A stretch of DNA of 64,000 bases from Pseudopyrenochaeta lycopersici (GCA_003313425.1 NHZP01000069.1:124001-188000); one strand, 5' to 3'. Shown: positions 13,355-24,430, counted from the first letter of the stretch. Translations and numbers: made by a program. Notes: generated from the sequence alone by a model not told the origin.

Positions 13355-13749
13355 TATTAAAGATCTAATTAAGTAGTTATAATATAAAGTAACTAGTGTT
13401 AACTACTAGGTATCTTTAGAGTATTCTATAGATATGCAGGCTAGGTAGAAAGTAGAAGTATTAAATAGTAGGATACTTATAGATTATCTTAAGTTAATTA
13501 TAATATGCTATAGGGCTATATTATGCGAGTCTATATACATAATTATCTTATAGGATTCTTATAAGGCCCCCTCTAGGATTTCTAGGTTTGTCTCCGTCCT
13601 ATAGGACATAGTCCGTCTTGGCGTGGGTTTTCTAGGATTACGTGATCCTGGCGTCATCGGTTAGTTTAGAGGCTCGGTCTCCACGTTGGTTGTCTGTGCC
13701 TCCTCCCTCATCCTTATAACCGCCGCCTTCCTACTTCCTGTTCGTAACA
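13355..13749 (-). repeat. 5' LTR of the Gypsy element (right copy)
   Basis: 395 bp, partner of 1785-2179 and followed by the duplicated target ATAAT. Here the inner half (13355 to about 13570) carries the A/T states and the outer half keeps G/C, the mirror image of the left copy. Confidence 0.92.
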
Positions 13750-15804
13750 ATAATATAGGTAAAAATAATTAAATAACCTATACTACCGCGATAGGAATAG
13801 CCTAAGACTAGGTTATTCTATAAAGACGATATAATATTAGGAGAGAGTTTAAGTCTATAAGGTAAAAAGTTAAGAGGTTACTAAAGTAGAAAAGTAATAG
13901 ACTTATACCTAACGCTGCTAGACACTCTGCTACCTGTAGCTATCCTTAGCTAGGCGTAGGCTAACGAACTTAAAGCTAATAGTATGATAACACATAGCTC
14001 GTTAAAAATAGAACTATAGGCAGCAGTATTTATAGCTAGTACTTAAGCAGGGTACGTAGGAGAATATAAAGGTAAGCCTATTAATAAGGCACAGCTAAAG
14101 AGAATGCTAGAAAAGAGGGTAAAGCCTTACTAAAACTAATTACTACCTCTGCTAATAACTTACTTAAAGCTTAAAGATTATCCTCTGTATAAAATATTTA
14201 AGGAAGCTAAATAAGAATACCTAAGGAGCTATAAATAAATAAAGTCCTAAGCTAAAGTGCTAATTACTCTTATTAAATAGAGAGGTTACTAAATATTAGA
14301 CTGTATGTAGGCGTATACCTATAAATTAGACAAACACTATCGCCTTATTAAATATAAAGTATAACTTGTTATTTGTAGTAATTAGCAATAAAATATTACG
14401 TTATAAGATATATACGCAGCTACGTTAGCTAGTAGGTCTTTTTAAATGCTTATAGTAATTACTACTAAGTTTAACCTTAAACTTAAATAGTACAATATTA
14501 CTAACGCATTCGTGCATATAATAATAGATAGAGAAATCTATATAAGAATACTACAAGGATACTAGAAGCCTAGAATAATCTTTAAGCTTAAAAAGGTACT
14601 TTATAGTCTTTAAATTTTACTGCTCCTATAGTAGAAAGAATTCGTCTTAACCCTTACTAAACTAGGCTTTAAATAAGTGCTATATAAGGCCTGCTGCATA
14701 ATTAAGGATAGTATTATTATCTTCTTTTATATTAATAACATTATCTTAGCCTATTACTAGAAGAAGGAGGTAGAAGCTTAATAAGCTATTAAGGCTCTTT
14801 AAGAAAGATACACCTTTATAAGAGGAGAAGACTTATAATAGTTCCTTAGCGTTAAAGTTATTAGAGACTAAGAATAATAATTAATTTAACTCTCTTAGTT
14901 AGCCTATGCTAACAAAAGTAGTAGACTTACAGATAGGAAAGATATCTAATATAATACTTTAATAGTAAGCGTTAAACTCTAGCTACGCGAGAGATTAGTA
15001 TTACTAGCAGAAGTTAATAAATACTAGTGTAAGATTAGTTCCTTACTATTTACTGCTGTTACAACACGACTAAATATTACCTTTGTAATATTACGCCTTG
15101 TACGCTTCCTTATTAACCCTAGTATAGAGTATTAGGAGGCTGCTAACAGAGTCCTGCTCTACTATATAGTAATAAAATTAAGAGTACTATAATTAGGAGG
15201 AGGCGATAAGCTTAAAGTAGCTAGTAATATATTATTTACTAATAACACAGTTAATAGAAAGAGTTTATAAGGTTATATAATTAAGCTATTTAGTAGTCTT
15301 GTTACCTAGAGAGTAAGTAAATAGGACACAGTTACTACCTTAATAACTAAAGCAGAACTGCTCGCACTCTTCTAAGTAGTAAAGGAAGCTATCTTTACCT
15401 CGTAACTTCTTAAGGAACTCTAGATATTATTACTAGAGTTAACTATTATAATTTAATATAATAATACACAGATAATTTAACTTATAATAGAAGAGATTAT
15501 AAAACTCTAAACTAAACTTTAATATATAGACATCTATAATTACTAGCTACGATAGGAAGTATTACTTAGATAAATTTAAGTTAAATATATAAAGTCTTTG
15601 CAAATAATAGTAGATAGACTTACTAAAGCGCTGCCCTTAAATAAATAGGAGAACTTTCTTAATTAATTAGGACTAGTAAATAAGAAACTAGCCTTAGTAA
15701 AAGAGTTAAAACTTAAGGACATACAGACTTAAATAGAGGATCTAATAATTGTATAAAATATAAGTTTATAACAGCTTAGAAGATTACTCTAAGCTAAGGG
15801 GGTG

Positions 15805-15966
15805 TGTTATATTATTAAATATAAGGAAAGAGCGATAAATAGTAGGACTAATAACTATTGCGATCTACGGAACCTCTAGAAGCAGAGGAGCTATAGAAAA
15901 GAACAGACAGAACAACAATAAATTATCATCCGCCTTCTGACTAACACATTCATTAAAATTCTGACA
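15805..15966 (+). repeat. 3' LTR of Copia A
   Basis: A 162-bp sequence starting TGTTAT and ending CTGACA. It shares its core (AAAGAGCGATAAATAGTAGG) with both 165-bp LTRs of Copia C and with the solo LTR at 42840-43071. A purine-rich tract lies directly upstream. Confidence 0.88.
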
Positions 15967-16540
15967 AAATTATATAATACACTTTTTTATACTTAGGTAT
16001 ATAATATTTAAGTCTAAATTAAAATTATAGCATATATTATTTATTTTATTAAACTTAAAATTATTATAATTTCTTTAGTAAAGATTAAGATATATTAATA
16101 GCTTTATATAATATTTTTTTAATTATTATTAAATATAAGTATTATTTTAAATAGTATAATTAATATTTTATCTTTTATACTTAAGTATATATACTATATA
16201 TTATACTTTAAGCATATTTTATTTTAGTAAATTTTTAGAGTTTTTAGTAGCTAGATAACTTAGTAAATAAACTATATTATAACTTTAAAAACTTAGTATA
16301 TTCTAATTTTTTATATATTAAATCTATTTTTAAAATTAGTACTTTAATCTTTAATAGCTTTAAAAGTATTAAAGAATATAGCTAGTTTAAGCTAAATAAT
16401 AAAAGTTAGATAACTTTAAAAATAAAAGCTTAAAATAACTAGTTATTTTTTTTAAATTATAGTAACTATATATATTTATAATATATATAAAATTTAGAAC
16501 TATAGCACTATTATATATTAAGATAGAGAGGGTATAGATT
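15967..16540. other. Extremely AT-rich gene-free stretch
   Basis: No coding potential. It consists almost wholly of A/T with short palindromic blocks such as ATACTTAAGTAT and repeated TATACTTA-GTATATA motifs near 15995 and 16180. Probably an old, fully decayed repeat; no family can be named. Confidence 0.6.
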
Positions 16541-17123
16541 TTGCAGAACGCGTGCGAGCCGTAGGGACGTGCACGTGGTGGTGGAACACGTTATGGGAAC
16601 AGAGCGTAGCAACAGACTCATTTGTTTGGCACGTCCACTAGTCAGGTTAGCAAAAGAAGAGGAGTACAAAACGCTACACTGCACCAAGAACCGTGTTCAA
16701 AGGCAGAACACTGTAGCAGTGCTGCGAGCTGAAGTTGATGTCCTTTGCCATGTCCTTGGTGTGCTGAGCGTGTCGGAACAGTCCTCGCGCGGGGTGCGGT
16801 GCGGCTGATTGTCGGCGCCGGAGGGTGACTGGCAAGGCTGACGCGCAGGCTGAGGAAGGCACAGGCACAGGCACTTTGACAACGTTAGCAAAAAGAAGAG
16901 CCAGCCCGCACTACTATAGCTTCAGGAGTGGAGGCTCCTTGAGAGAGCGCGGACGGTCAGATAACAGCGGGCAGCAAGGGGCAGGGTCCCAAGAGCCTAA
17001 GCACATGGCTGCCGAAGACACTTCGAGAAACCCACCGCCATGCGCCACAGCTAAGAAGACATCTGAGCACGCTGCCGCAAGCTACTGCACGCCAAGGACA
17101 GCTAAGGCGCTGTACCTTGTTGG
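16541..17123. other. Moderate-GC stretch downstream of the HET pseudogene, no supported gene
   Basis: Composition changes abruptly at about 16540 from AT-rich to normal GC. Frames are open by chance on both strands, but none resembles a protein family I know. It may contain the eroded 3' part of the HET gene that ends at 17124 on the minus strand. Confidence 0.4.
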
Positions 17124-18041
17124 TCAGCTACTGAGGACCTTCTCTCCCGCCCAGCGAAACTCTCGGCATGCACATTCCTCAATTCCAAGGGATCTTCCAG
17201 GCCTAGAGACTGAATCACCCTTACTTGCAGCCCTCCGATCTTTCGGCAGAGTTTTAATATCACGATTAGATAGGGTGGTACAGGTGAAGTAGCGATTAAC
17301 AGCGCTGACAATAGCATGATGATCACGTAGGATCTCTTTCTGCAACCGCTTAAGCGCCTTCTCCTTGCCTTCTCCGTAGATAAGCGGCATATGAACGTTG
17401 AACATACCAAAAAGAGAGTATACCATATCTTCCTCGCGTGTCGTCTTTCGTTCTTTGGCCCACGCCACCCGCTCCTCAACGCTGAAGCGAGATGGAGCTG
17501 TCCCTTGCAGAGCTTCAGCCGCTATGTGTGTGATCTCAGAAATCTCTTGCACACACGAACACTTGTCTCCGAGTAAATCGCCTTCCCTGGAAAAGAACTC
17601 AACGCACATTGGAGCAAGAAGCTCTGGCAATGTCCATCCTTGGGTGAACCACCGACTTTCAGGGAACGCTACGCTGTCTCTAGCAGAGCCAGTACTCGAC
17701 ACAGACACATCGGAGAGGTATACGTAGCACTTCACCGCCTCGTGGTACCAGCGAAACATGGAGTTGATCGCTTCCAAAAACTCTGCACTACTGTCTTTGT
17801 TGATGCAGCACGTGTCGATTCAGAAGTAATCGAGGCCATGCTTTGCAGCCTGCTCCCCACAGAAGGTAAGCTTGCGATAACCCTTTTTTTCTTTGCCAGT
17901 ACCATTAAGCAGGTCCTGGTACGTGACTTCCTCGTTGCTCGGGCCCCAGGTATGCGAGAGAATGGCATAGGGCGGAACATTGTTGCCTTGAAACTCGACA
18001 AGGCTGAACCTACCGGCACCCTGGAGCTGCAAAAGACGCAT
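17124..18041 (-). pseudogene. HET-domain (heterokaryon incompatibility type) gene with one in-frame TGA
   Basis: HET proteins trigger fungal non-self recognition and cell death. Reading minus from 18041, the N-terminus [10 protein letters not shown] is followed by YAILSHTWG, DLLNG, CCINKDSSAE, EAINSMFRWY, SRWFTQGWTLPELLAP, ERVAWAKERKTTREED and NVHMPLIYGEG, the ordered blocks of a HET domain. A TGA sits at codon 74 (18+ strand position about 17820-17822) exactly where the family has Trp before the I-D-T-C-C block. The frame is otherwise continuous for 305 codons. After the domain (from about residue 230) the tail matches nothing I recognise, so the C-terminal region is probably lost. TGG-to-TGA is not the usual CpA type of RIP change. 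A sequencing error would be the alternative. Confidence 0.85.
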
Positions 18042-18114
18042 GGAGAAGGCACAGTTGCGTAGCGTGGGAGGCGGGAAAGCACATGTAAGTGTTGAGACGA
18101 GGTGTGTGAGCGAA

Positions 18115-18640
18115 GATACCAGAGGTGTTCACGGCCAGGCTGAGATTGACGGCGTCAAAGGCATGTGGAACAAGCTGACGGTTAACGTGAACGCCATGGC
18201 GCAGAACCTTACCGCGCAGGTCAGAGACATCGCTCAGGTGACTACTGCTGTCGCACAAGGAAACCTGACACGGAAGGTCGAAGCTGAGTGCAAGGGCGAA
18301 ATCTTGGAGTTGAAGAATACAATCAATCTCATGGTTGATCAACTTCAACAATTTGCACACGAAGTGACCAAGATTGCCCGAGAGGTCGGGTCCGAAGATA
18401 GACTTGGTGGGCAGGCCACTGTACACGGCGTTGAAGGCATTTGGAAAGATCTCACTGAAAATGTGAACAGCATGGCCATGAATCTCACGACTCAAGTACG
18501 TGAAATTGCAGAGGTTACCACTGCCGTTGCAAGGTCAAAGCTGAGGTTCAGGGCGAGATCCTGTCTCTCAAGATCACCATCAACACTATGGTGGACCGAC
18601 TCAACACATTCGCACAGGAAGTCAGCCCACTGAGCTGACC
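18115..18640 (+). pseudogene. Fragment of a group III (Nik1/Os-1 type) histidine kinase: HAMP repeats only
   Basis: Group III fungal histidine kinases sense osmotic stress and carry tandem HAMP repeats of about 92 residues before the kinase domain. Here the plus frame gives [56 protein letters not shown], then a second unit with [20 protein letters not shown] and [11 protein letters not shown]. At about 18537 a deletion shifts the frame; the next frame continues with [21 protein letters not shown]. No start, kinase or receiver domain is present. The fragment lies head-on to the HET pseudogene, starting about 80 bp beyond its start. It is a partial copy with no sign of function. Confidence 0.85.
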
Positions 18641-19346
18641 CCACTGCTATGGCCCCTGAGCGTCTGCAGATAATTACGCGCCGCTGCTCGCATCCCAGAT
18701 CATGTCAAAGAAGCCAAGGCAAAGCGAGACGTGGTTGGAAACTAAATAGTGCTCCGCTAGAAGACTTCACAAACAAAGAGAAGCGTGGCAAGAAGCTCAA
18801 GAATGCTGCAATTGGACCAGGGGTGCCTTTGACAACAAGCGAATCTCTGGTTGCGGAATATGAAAATGCGGTACAGCCTTGGAGAGCTCCAGTGGCGTGC
18901 ATGTGGTACCAGAGAGGGAACGATTTAATTCACGCTGTGGATCATAGTGATAAGTAGGGGCCAATTCTAAATATCTATTAATGCCCTTTGCAACAGCCTT
19001 CAATGCCACTTAAAAGTATCCAATGACTCAACACTGTGCTGCCACTGTATAATTTTGTCGTGTTGGCAATGACCCTGTCCCTTCGAAACCAAATCATTGT
19101 TTTCAGCTGAAGCGTATTGGAAGACAAATTGAGAACGCCTCTCATATAGATGTACGTAGATTTGCCATGCGGTAAGGCTACCCTCTACTGCTAATCGTAT
19201 CAACTTGGTCTGATATCTATACCGCCAGAATTAGCTTAACGTCAATATCTATCTCATTTTACTCAGTCGCAAAGCCTCGCACACCTTCCTAGCCCTCCTT
19301 CGGTCTCAACCCGATTGAGCCTCAGGCAATCCTGCTACATGCTACA
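18641..19346. other. Gene-free interval after the Nik1 fragment
   Basis: A 102-codon frame at 18649-18957 (plus) is open but has low-complexity basic content and no family resemblance, so I do not call it. 19200-19346 is pyrimidine-rich on the plus strand and could be the promoter and leader of the small gene that starts at 19347. Confidence 0.4.
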
Positions 19347-19709
19347 ATGTCCAATAACGAGACTGATTGTGCAAATATCCAAGAACTTCAAGAAGAACGT
19401 GCTGCTACCCTACAAATGATTACCGTTGTCAAACATGCTTTAGAGCATCTTGAGAGTAGTCAACCAATCGATAACAGCGATCGAGGAGGGTCGGGGAAAC
19501 ATGTTGCGACAACTTTAGATGAACTGCTTTTTCTGTCCCGAAAATCAACCTTGGTAGGCGGAAAGAAAGAAAGTAGAAGATTAGTAAATCTTACAACAAC
19601 CTTAGACAAAAAAATGGACATGAAGCCTGGCCAAAGTAGTGAAGCTATTGATGGGAAAAATTGGGACCTGTCTGACTGGGAGCAGGTTGATAAGGACGGA
19701 GATAAATAA
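19347..19709 (+). CDS. Small hypothetical protein, 120 residues
   Basis: An uninterrupted frame with a fair start context (ACAATGTCC) after a pyrimidine-rich leader. The protein starts MSNNETDCANIQELQEERAA. Residues about 10-35 could form a short helix or coiled coil, the middle has a basic K/R-rich stretch (GGKKESRRL), and the acidic C-terminus ends NWDLSDWEQVDKDGDK. It has no signal peptide or membrane segment. I do not recognise the family, although similar W-D-x-S-D-W-E tails occur in fungal hypothetical proteins. Composition is unlike the RIP-decayed neighbours, which favours a real gene. It converges with the gene at 19735-21328, with only 25 bp between the stops. Confidence 0.5.
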   Translation: MSNNETDCANIQELQEERAATLQMITVVKHALEHLESSQPIDNSDRGGSGKHVATTLDELLFLSRKSTLVGGKKESRRLVNLTTTLDKKMDMKPGQSSEAIDGKNWDLSDWEQVDKDGDK

Positions 19710-19734
19710 ATGCACACATATAATGCAAGATTAG

Positions 19735-21328
19735 TTATTGAACTAAAATTTCAGATGACACGTACTTGCTAAAGGCGTCCGCAAAGGCCTTGCAGACCTG
19801 AGTCTTTGGTTCCGGAAGGATGTTATTGGAGAAATAGTGAGCACCATACCATCGCGTAATCTCATTAACAAAGAATCGCGCCTCTCCCTGGTCATCGTTG
19901 GCGATACCGACGTCCAGACGAACCCCAACCTCGAGAGACTCAAAATATGTTAAGCTATCAGCCCGAGAACGGAGCAGTTCGAAAACGTAGAGCGAAGTTT
20001 GTTTCAGGTCAGACAGGGAAAGCGATCCGCTGTTTTGATGCTCGAAGTCGTCCGGCTCGACTGACTTTGAAGCAAGGGCTTGCGTCTCCCAGTTCCATGC
20101 AGTCTTCGCCATGGCAACTATGTAGCCGCTTCGACCACGAACACCACTTGCGTCAGATTGTGTAGCGATGAACACTCGGAATTCGTAATTATGCAAGCCC
20201 GGGACAAACTCTTGATAGAACCAATGTGTCTGATCGTCGGGTGACTTCTTCCTCCTCTTCATTTTCTCTTTGGTTCGCCGCCGCGTCTGGCCCCGTTGCT
20301 CAGATGTACAGGTAAGCTCCCCTAATACTCCTTTCTTTTGCACATTCACATGTTTTGCTGAGCCACTGTGGGACCTCTTGTGAAATGTAGTTTCGCATGG
20401 CAGAAGCTGGCACGGACCGGGGCCATAGCAAGTTTTTGGGCGATATGAAACCTCTAATGGAGCAGACTGAGCGATTGCATCTAAGGCTCGAATATCTCCG
20501 ATCTTCGCCCTCTCTTGCCAGGACTCACTTTCGCTTGGATATGCACGAACGGCAGCTCCGTGGATATGTTTCAACATGCGGATTGCTGCGTACGCGGCAT
20601 CGAGGGCCATGTCTTGTGGCTCCTCAGTGGTCCAGTGGATAAAGATGACTGTGTTTTGGGGCTGGCCATCGCCGTCTCGGCAAGTGGTGTGAAGGACACG
20701 GCTTTCCAACTGGATGGTAAGCCAGTCCCACGCCAGTATGAGAACCGGGAATGAGCTCATTGATCTGACGGCTGATATGGTTACCAGACCTTGGTGTACA
20801 CAAAAGCCGTCCCTCGCTTGAGACGAGTACCGTCTCGCCCAAGTCCGATTCAGCAGCTGCTTCTAGCCAAGCGTCGTATCCAAGTATCGCACGATCATCC
20901 GAAAAGAACTGTATCGCGAGTGTATTAGACTGGATGAATGGTGGGTTGTCGGGAAACGTAATCCAGAGTACCATGTCCCATGAGGCCGCTCGTGGATCAG
21001 GTGTATTTTGTATTGCTTGCTGTGTAGATGTCAAAGTCGGATCAATCAGCGGAGAATGGTGTAATGCTGTGCCTAGTCCAGACGAACTGCGAACAGTTTT
21101 CTTCTGTGCCCGTCTGCTGCGCTGCAGTGCGTTTCTTTTCGCGTGATGTAGAATGCAATTTATGTACTCCTTCTCAGGCGCATTAGAACAAGTATCGCTG
21201 AACACACATCGTCCTTTCGCTTTCCTTTCGCTGCGCTGGCCTTGTCTGAGCTCTTTGCACGCGATGCAGGGCTTGCCGTTTAGTGACTCATGGCTAGGAT
21301 CGTCAAGCCGTCTTTTACACCGCTGCAT
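19735..21328 (-). pseudogene. Hypothetical protein gene in two overlapping frames (frameshifted)
   Basis: Two minus-strand frames overlap: 21328-20624 (234 codons) and 20760-19735 (341 codons). The first begins MQRCKRRLDD with a Cys-rich basic N-terminus (RCKRR, PCIACKEL, GRCVFSDTC) and continues with MVLWITFPDNPPFIQSN. The second opens SSFPVLILAWDWLTIQLES, then HWFYQEFVPGLHNYEFRVF and a C-terminus with VGVRLDVGIANDD and FFVNEITRWYGAHYFS. The two halves read like one protein whose frame changes around 20740-20790. I found no intron of normal size that joins them, so an indel is likely. The C-terminal part recalls nucleotide-binding (ATP-grasp-like) folds in fungal unknowns, which is only an impression. 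Confidence 0.5.
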
Positions 21329-21453
21329 GCAAATATAGAAGCAGTGAGAGCGACAATAAGATACATAAGAAAGACAGGCCGTCTAGAACAGGAAGGAAGA
21401 CGAGAGTTCGAACAACAGGGATGATACTAGGAAGAGATGCGATGTGGCTGGAA

Positions 21454-21513
21454 GCTGGCGATGAAACTGGCGATGAAGCTGGCAATGAAGCTGGCGATGA
21501 AGCTGGCGATGAA
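21454..21513 (+). repeat. 12-bp minisatellite, five units
   Basis: Five tandem copies of GCTGGCGATGAA with single changes (one starts A, one has CAATG), plus a partial sixth unit. The minus strand would translate to a Pro-Ala-Ser-Ser repeat, but no gene is evident around it. Confidence 0.9.
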
Positions 21514-21605
21514 GCTGGCACACCATCTAAAGACTTGAGGTTATTGAGCCACGTACAAATGCTATTACAGTGGGATTCTTTGGGGGAGTGATCTAACGTC
21601 CATCG

Positions 21606-21890
21606 TTGCGTAGCGAGACACACTGTGGCGAGACACTACCTCGTCCGGACCCCGTGCTCGACATAATTCGGACGACGATCGAGACGGTCCGCCGCAATCA
21701 TGGTAGACGGGTCGAACTGCTAATCGCTGGGGACTTTAACAGGCACGACCAGCTCTGGGGTGGTGATGCGGTGGCAACTTCTCCCCGCCAAGGAGAAGGT
21801 GAACCCATCATCCAACTCATGTCCGAATTTGATCTTCAATGTCCACCCCAAAGGCCTCCTAAGTCTCTCTACATTGGCAGAGACTGACTA
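21606..21890 (+). pseudogene. LINE ORF2 endonuclease scrap
   Basis: The frame includes VELLIAGDFNRHDQLWGG, the endonuclease/exonuclease/phosphatase core of Tad1- and I-type non-LTR retrotransposons, followed by GEGEPIIQLMSEFDLQ, which matches the next segment of such proteins. The expected continuation into the rest of the endonuclease and the reverse transcriptase is missing after about 21890. It is an isolated piece of roughly 90 codons. Confidence 0.75.
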
Positions 21891-23700
21891 ATAGTCCTGA
21901 TACAAAGGGAAGAGAGGGTGTCCATATCGAGTTTGTGATTGTGAGAACTAGCAATCTAACTAGCGAGCAGAGCGGCGATAAAATTGGTATGAATGGTACC
22001 CAGATGTAGCATATCTGAAGGTGAGTTTCATTCGCCCCCTAAACCCTCAAAAACCTATTAGAATTGTCCTAGGATTTAATTTCAAACGCATATACCTTAG
22101 TCTGTTATCTTAATGTTTCATTGTCAGCTCTCCTCCCTGCTAGTTAAATATAAGTACGCACTTATGATCAGCACAACTTTCTCTTTTAGTAATTTGTCCA
22201 AGCCATTCATCTTTAGTCACTGTGCCGCAGTTTTCGTCATTGCAGGATTCGGCTCAGGACTTATCCTTAGTACATCCGCAAGCGTATTTGACCATAGAGG
22301 AGTATCTAGTACACATTTGGAAATGTAGAAGATATCAGGATAACAATAGCCAAGAATGTTGTTGGAGAGTTAAACACGGTTGATAGACTCCAAGAGGTGT
22401 TTGCGGGGAGCCCTTATTTAATATTCCGCAAGAGGAGCGTCAAAGTCATTTACACCATTCGCATGAACCTGACGTTGCGAGGTGCCAAGAACAGGTGTGT
22501 GAAGCAGCTGAACTAACCTCGTCTCATAATACAACAAGGGAATGATGTCACGCCAGACGTAGTTGTAATGCGCTGTGGCAAGGCAGCAATTTCTGCCCCA
22601 TCGCATTATGTGGCTTTGGTTCACTCCTGAAGACCTGAACCCATGGCAGAGCTGATAGGGGCATCAAAGCAACGTACCTTGTCAGGAGTATGCTGGACTG
22701 CTTGGACCCGCTTTGGTCTGCAGGACAAGGCAGGAAAGCCCACCTCCTCAAAGCAAAGAAGCCAAGCACGCATAAACTGTGCCTTGCCTCTGGTCGGGGC
22801 ATGGTCAACTGCCATCTGTCTCCCTGTTCGCATAGAAGATCGCATAGACCCGCGCCGCCCCCTCACTCCTTCGCATAAGCTGCCCATCCGCGCCATCACT
22901 GCACAAGGCAGACTTGAACCCCTTGTCCCCCCTAAAGCTGGTTGATTGTTGTAGCCCCAGCTGATCAAATCCTAGCATTAATGTCGCTCAAGCGTACGTG
23001 CTAGGGGTGCGCCCGGCGAAGGGGCTCGTATGGTATCACCACAGACGTTGCCGAGGACGTTGTTTGGCTCGCCGTATACTTGGATGCCGGCATATGCCGT
23101 AGTGTGGCCAGCCAAAGAGCGTTTGTCGAGGATATAGTTGAAGGAGTAAAGGGCTTCGTCCTTCCGATGCAGCATACTAAATCAGACACCACTAGAACCA
23201 TGTCGACTCCAACCTCAAATAAATGCATACTCTGCAAGCCTCCTGACCGAGCAAAGGTCCTCCGGTCAACTTTGTCAAGAAGCGCGAGACTCCCTCATAG
23301 GCAAGAGAAGCGGGTGAAAGAACAAGGCCGGCGTAGAGCCGTGGTTCCACATCTCCTAGTGGAGCAACGGACTTGGATCTCCCATGTCTTCATGCATCTA
23401 AGCCAATGCTTTATGACGATACGAGAGGCCCTTGTTTGCTATAGGTGCTTGATGAGACAGCTATTACGGGATCCCACCACCTGTGTCTTAGGCACTTAAA
23501 GCTTTGATACAGGAAAGGGTGTTACATGAGGCAGTGCCCCGGCGGCAAGAGTTGATGGAGGGCTCCTGCCAGGGGTTGGAGCGGGTATAAGAGGCAGTTG
23601 AGCGTGAGAACCAGCAGGATCAAACCTGAAGACCTTTTCCCCAAATCCCTCCGCCCATCGTTCCCGTAACACAACCCTGCTACTCAATCCTTTTCTGTCT
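21891..23700. other. Interval without a recognisable gene
   Basis: Open frames are short and overlap on both strands. A minus-strand stretch at about 23170-22985 with AGIQVYGEPNNVLGNVCGDT looks more protein-like than its surroundings and may be a relic of an unidentified gene. Nothing else can be supported. Confidence 0.4.
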
Positions 23701-23710
23701 ACTGTTCGCA

Positions 23711-24424
23711 ACGCCCTAACTCGTTAGTCATAGGCACTCGTCACCTTATCTGTGTGTTCTACAACGGTCGCATCGTCATCGCCTAATACGGTCAGTGGGA
23801 TGGCTACCCCGAGGGCCAGGGGGTAAATCTTATAAAATTCTTACGCGTGCCGATTAACATCTAGCGCCTTAAGGATAGACTTAGGCACATCTACAAAACG
23901 TCCCAACAAGAGCTAACTACGGCCAAAAGACGAATCAGTGAGCTACGCGGGCTAGAAAGCGAAATCTGGACAGAATTTGCTGCACACCCTATATCCAAGT
24001 TAACAAGCGAGATTATAGATAGGTTCTGCCGTTCTCTCTCTAGAGACACCGGCGCCGCCATACTTAAAGTAATCAGCCATGCTAAAGACGAAAGAAAGGT
24101 CCTAATTAAGCTTGCACTTTCCTTTACAAACAATTGGTTGTATTGCGAATTTGCATATGTCGTCGATCTTAATACAGAGGTACTCGAAGTCTTTCATAAC
24201 ACTAAGAAGAAGACACCTGATTATTGATTTAGAGATGTAGGAGAGGAAAACGATACGGTCCCAATCTTTACGTCCTCCTTTACATTCTCCGAGCTACAAA
24301 GTATGGAGAGCGAACAAGAATTTCTCGACCGAGTGGCCGAGGACATGGTAAGTGTGTAGGCTTTAGTGCAGTCAAGCACGGTGCTAACGAGACTATTTCG
24401 CAGGACGAGCTCGAGAGCGCCTGA
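23711..24424 (+). pseudogene. Relic of an unnamed fungal protein with a preserved intron
   Basis: There is no ATG at the start, but the plus frame reads RPNSLVIGTRHLICVFYNGR, then YGQWDGYPEGQGVNLIKFLR, LTSEIIDRFCRSLSRDTGAA, SFTNNWLYCEFAYVVDL and FTSSFTFSELQSMESEQEFL. This is a conserved layout of a fungal protein family of unknown function that I recognise but cannot name. Stops lie at 23784 (TAA), 23862 (TAG) and 24225 (TGA), all in positions where C-to-T change would make them from Gln or Arg codons. A good intron spans 24348-24403 (GTAAGT, branch-like GCTAAC, CAG), followed by a six-codon last exon ending at 24424. The gene was killed by substitutions, not by insertions. Confidence 0.65.
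24348..24403 (+). other. 56-bp spliceosomal intron in the relic at 23711-24424
   Basis: GTAAGT donor, TGCTAAC branch site 21 nt before the acceptor CGCAG, and the reading frame closes six codons later. This shows typical ascomycete splice signals. Confidence 0.7.
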
Positions 24425-24430
24425 GGAAGA

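Larger units (their letters stand above)
1785..13749 (-). mobile_element. Ty3/Gypsy-type LTR retrotransposon inserted in Copia A, itself interrupted by Copia B
   Basis: Two 395-bp LTRs (1785-2179 and 13355-13749) bound the element. The 5-bp target duplication ATAAT is present on both sides (1780-1784, 13750-13754) and joins the two halves of Copia A. Without Copia B the element is about 6.5 kb, normal for Gypsy. Orientation is minus: a polypurine tract (complement of 2180-2195) abuts the left LTR, and the translated landmarks run right to left: CCHC-like zinc knuckle near 12506-12553, reverse transcriptase near 10420-10560, integrase zinc region near 9361-9420. The left LTR is therefore the functional 3' LTR. 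The coding region is dense with stops. Confidence 0.92.
1..15966 (+). mobile_element. Copia A: RIP-decayed Ty1/copia retrotransposon, 5' end outside window, split by a Gypsy insertion
   Basis: Bases 1-1784 and 13750-15966 line up with consecutive parts of the complete Copia C (49718-54956): the left part matches C from about 50985 to 52740 and the right part resumes at the next base, so one element has been split. Its gag-pol reads left to right but is full of TAA/TAG where Gln and Trp codons are expected. The reverse-transcriptase motif region (about 14720-14745) reads YIN N I in place of the usual Y-V-D-D-I, explained by G-to-A changes. A polypurine tract (15790-15804) abuts the 3' LTR. No part can encode a working protein. 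The 5' LTR lies upstream of base 1, so the target duplication cannot be checked. Confidence 0.9.

Noticed and set aside
16825..17292. A 155-codon plus-strand frame
   Set aside because: It overlaps the HET pseudogene in antisense and has no family pattern.
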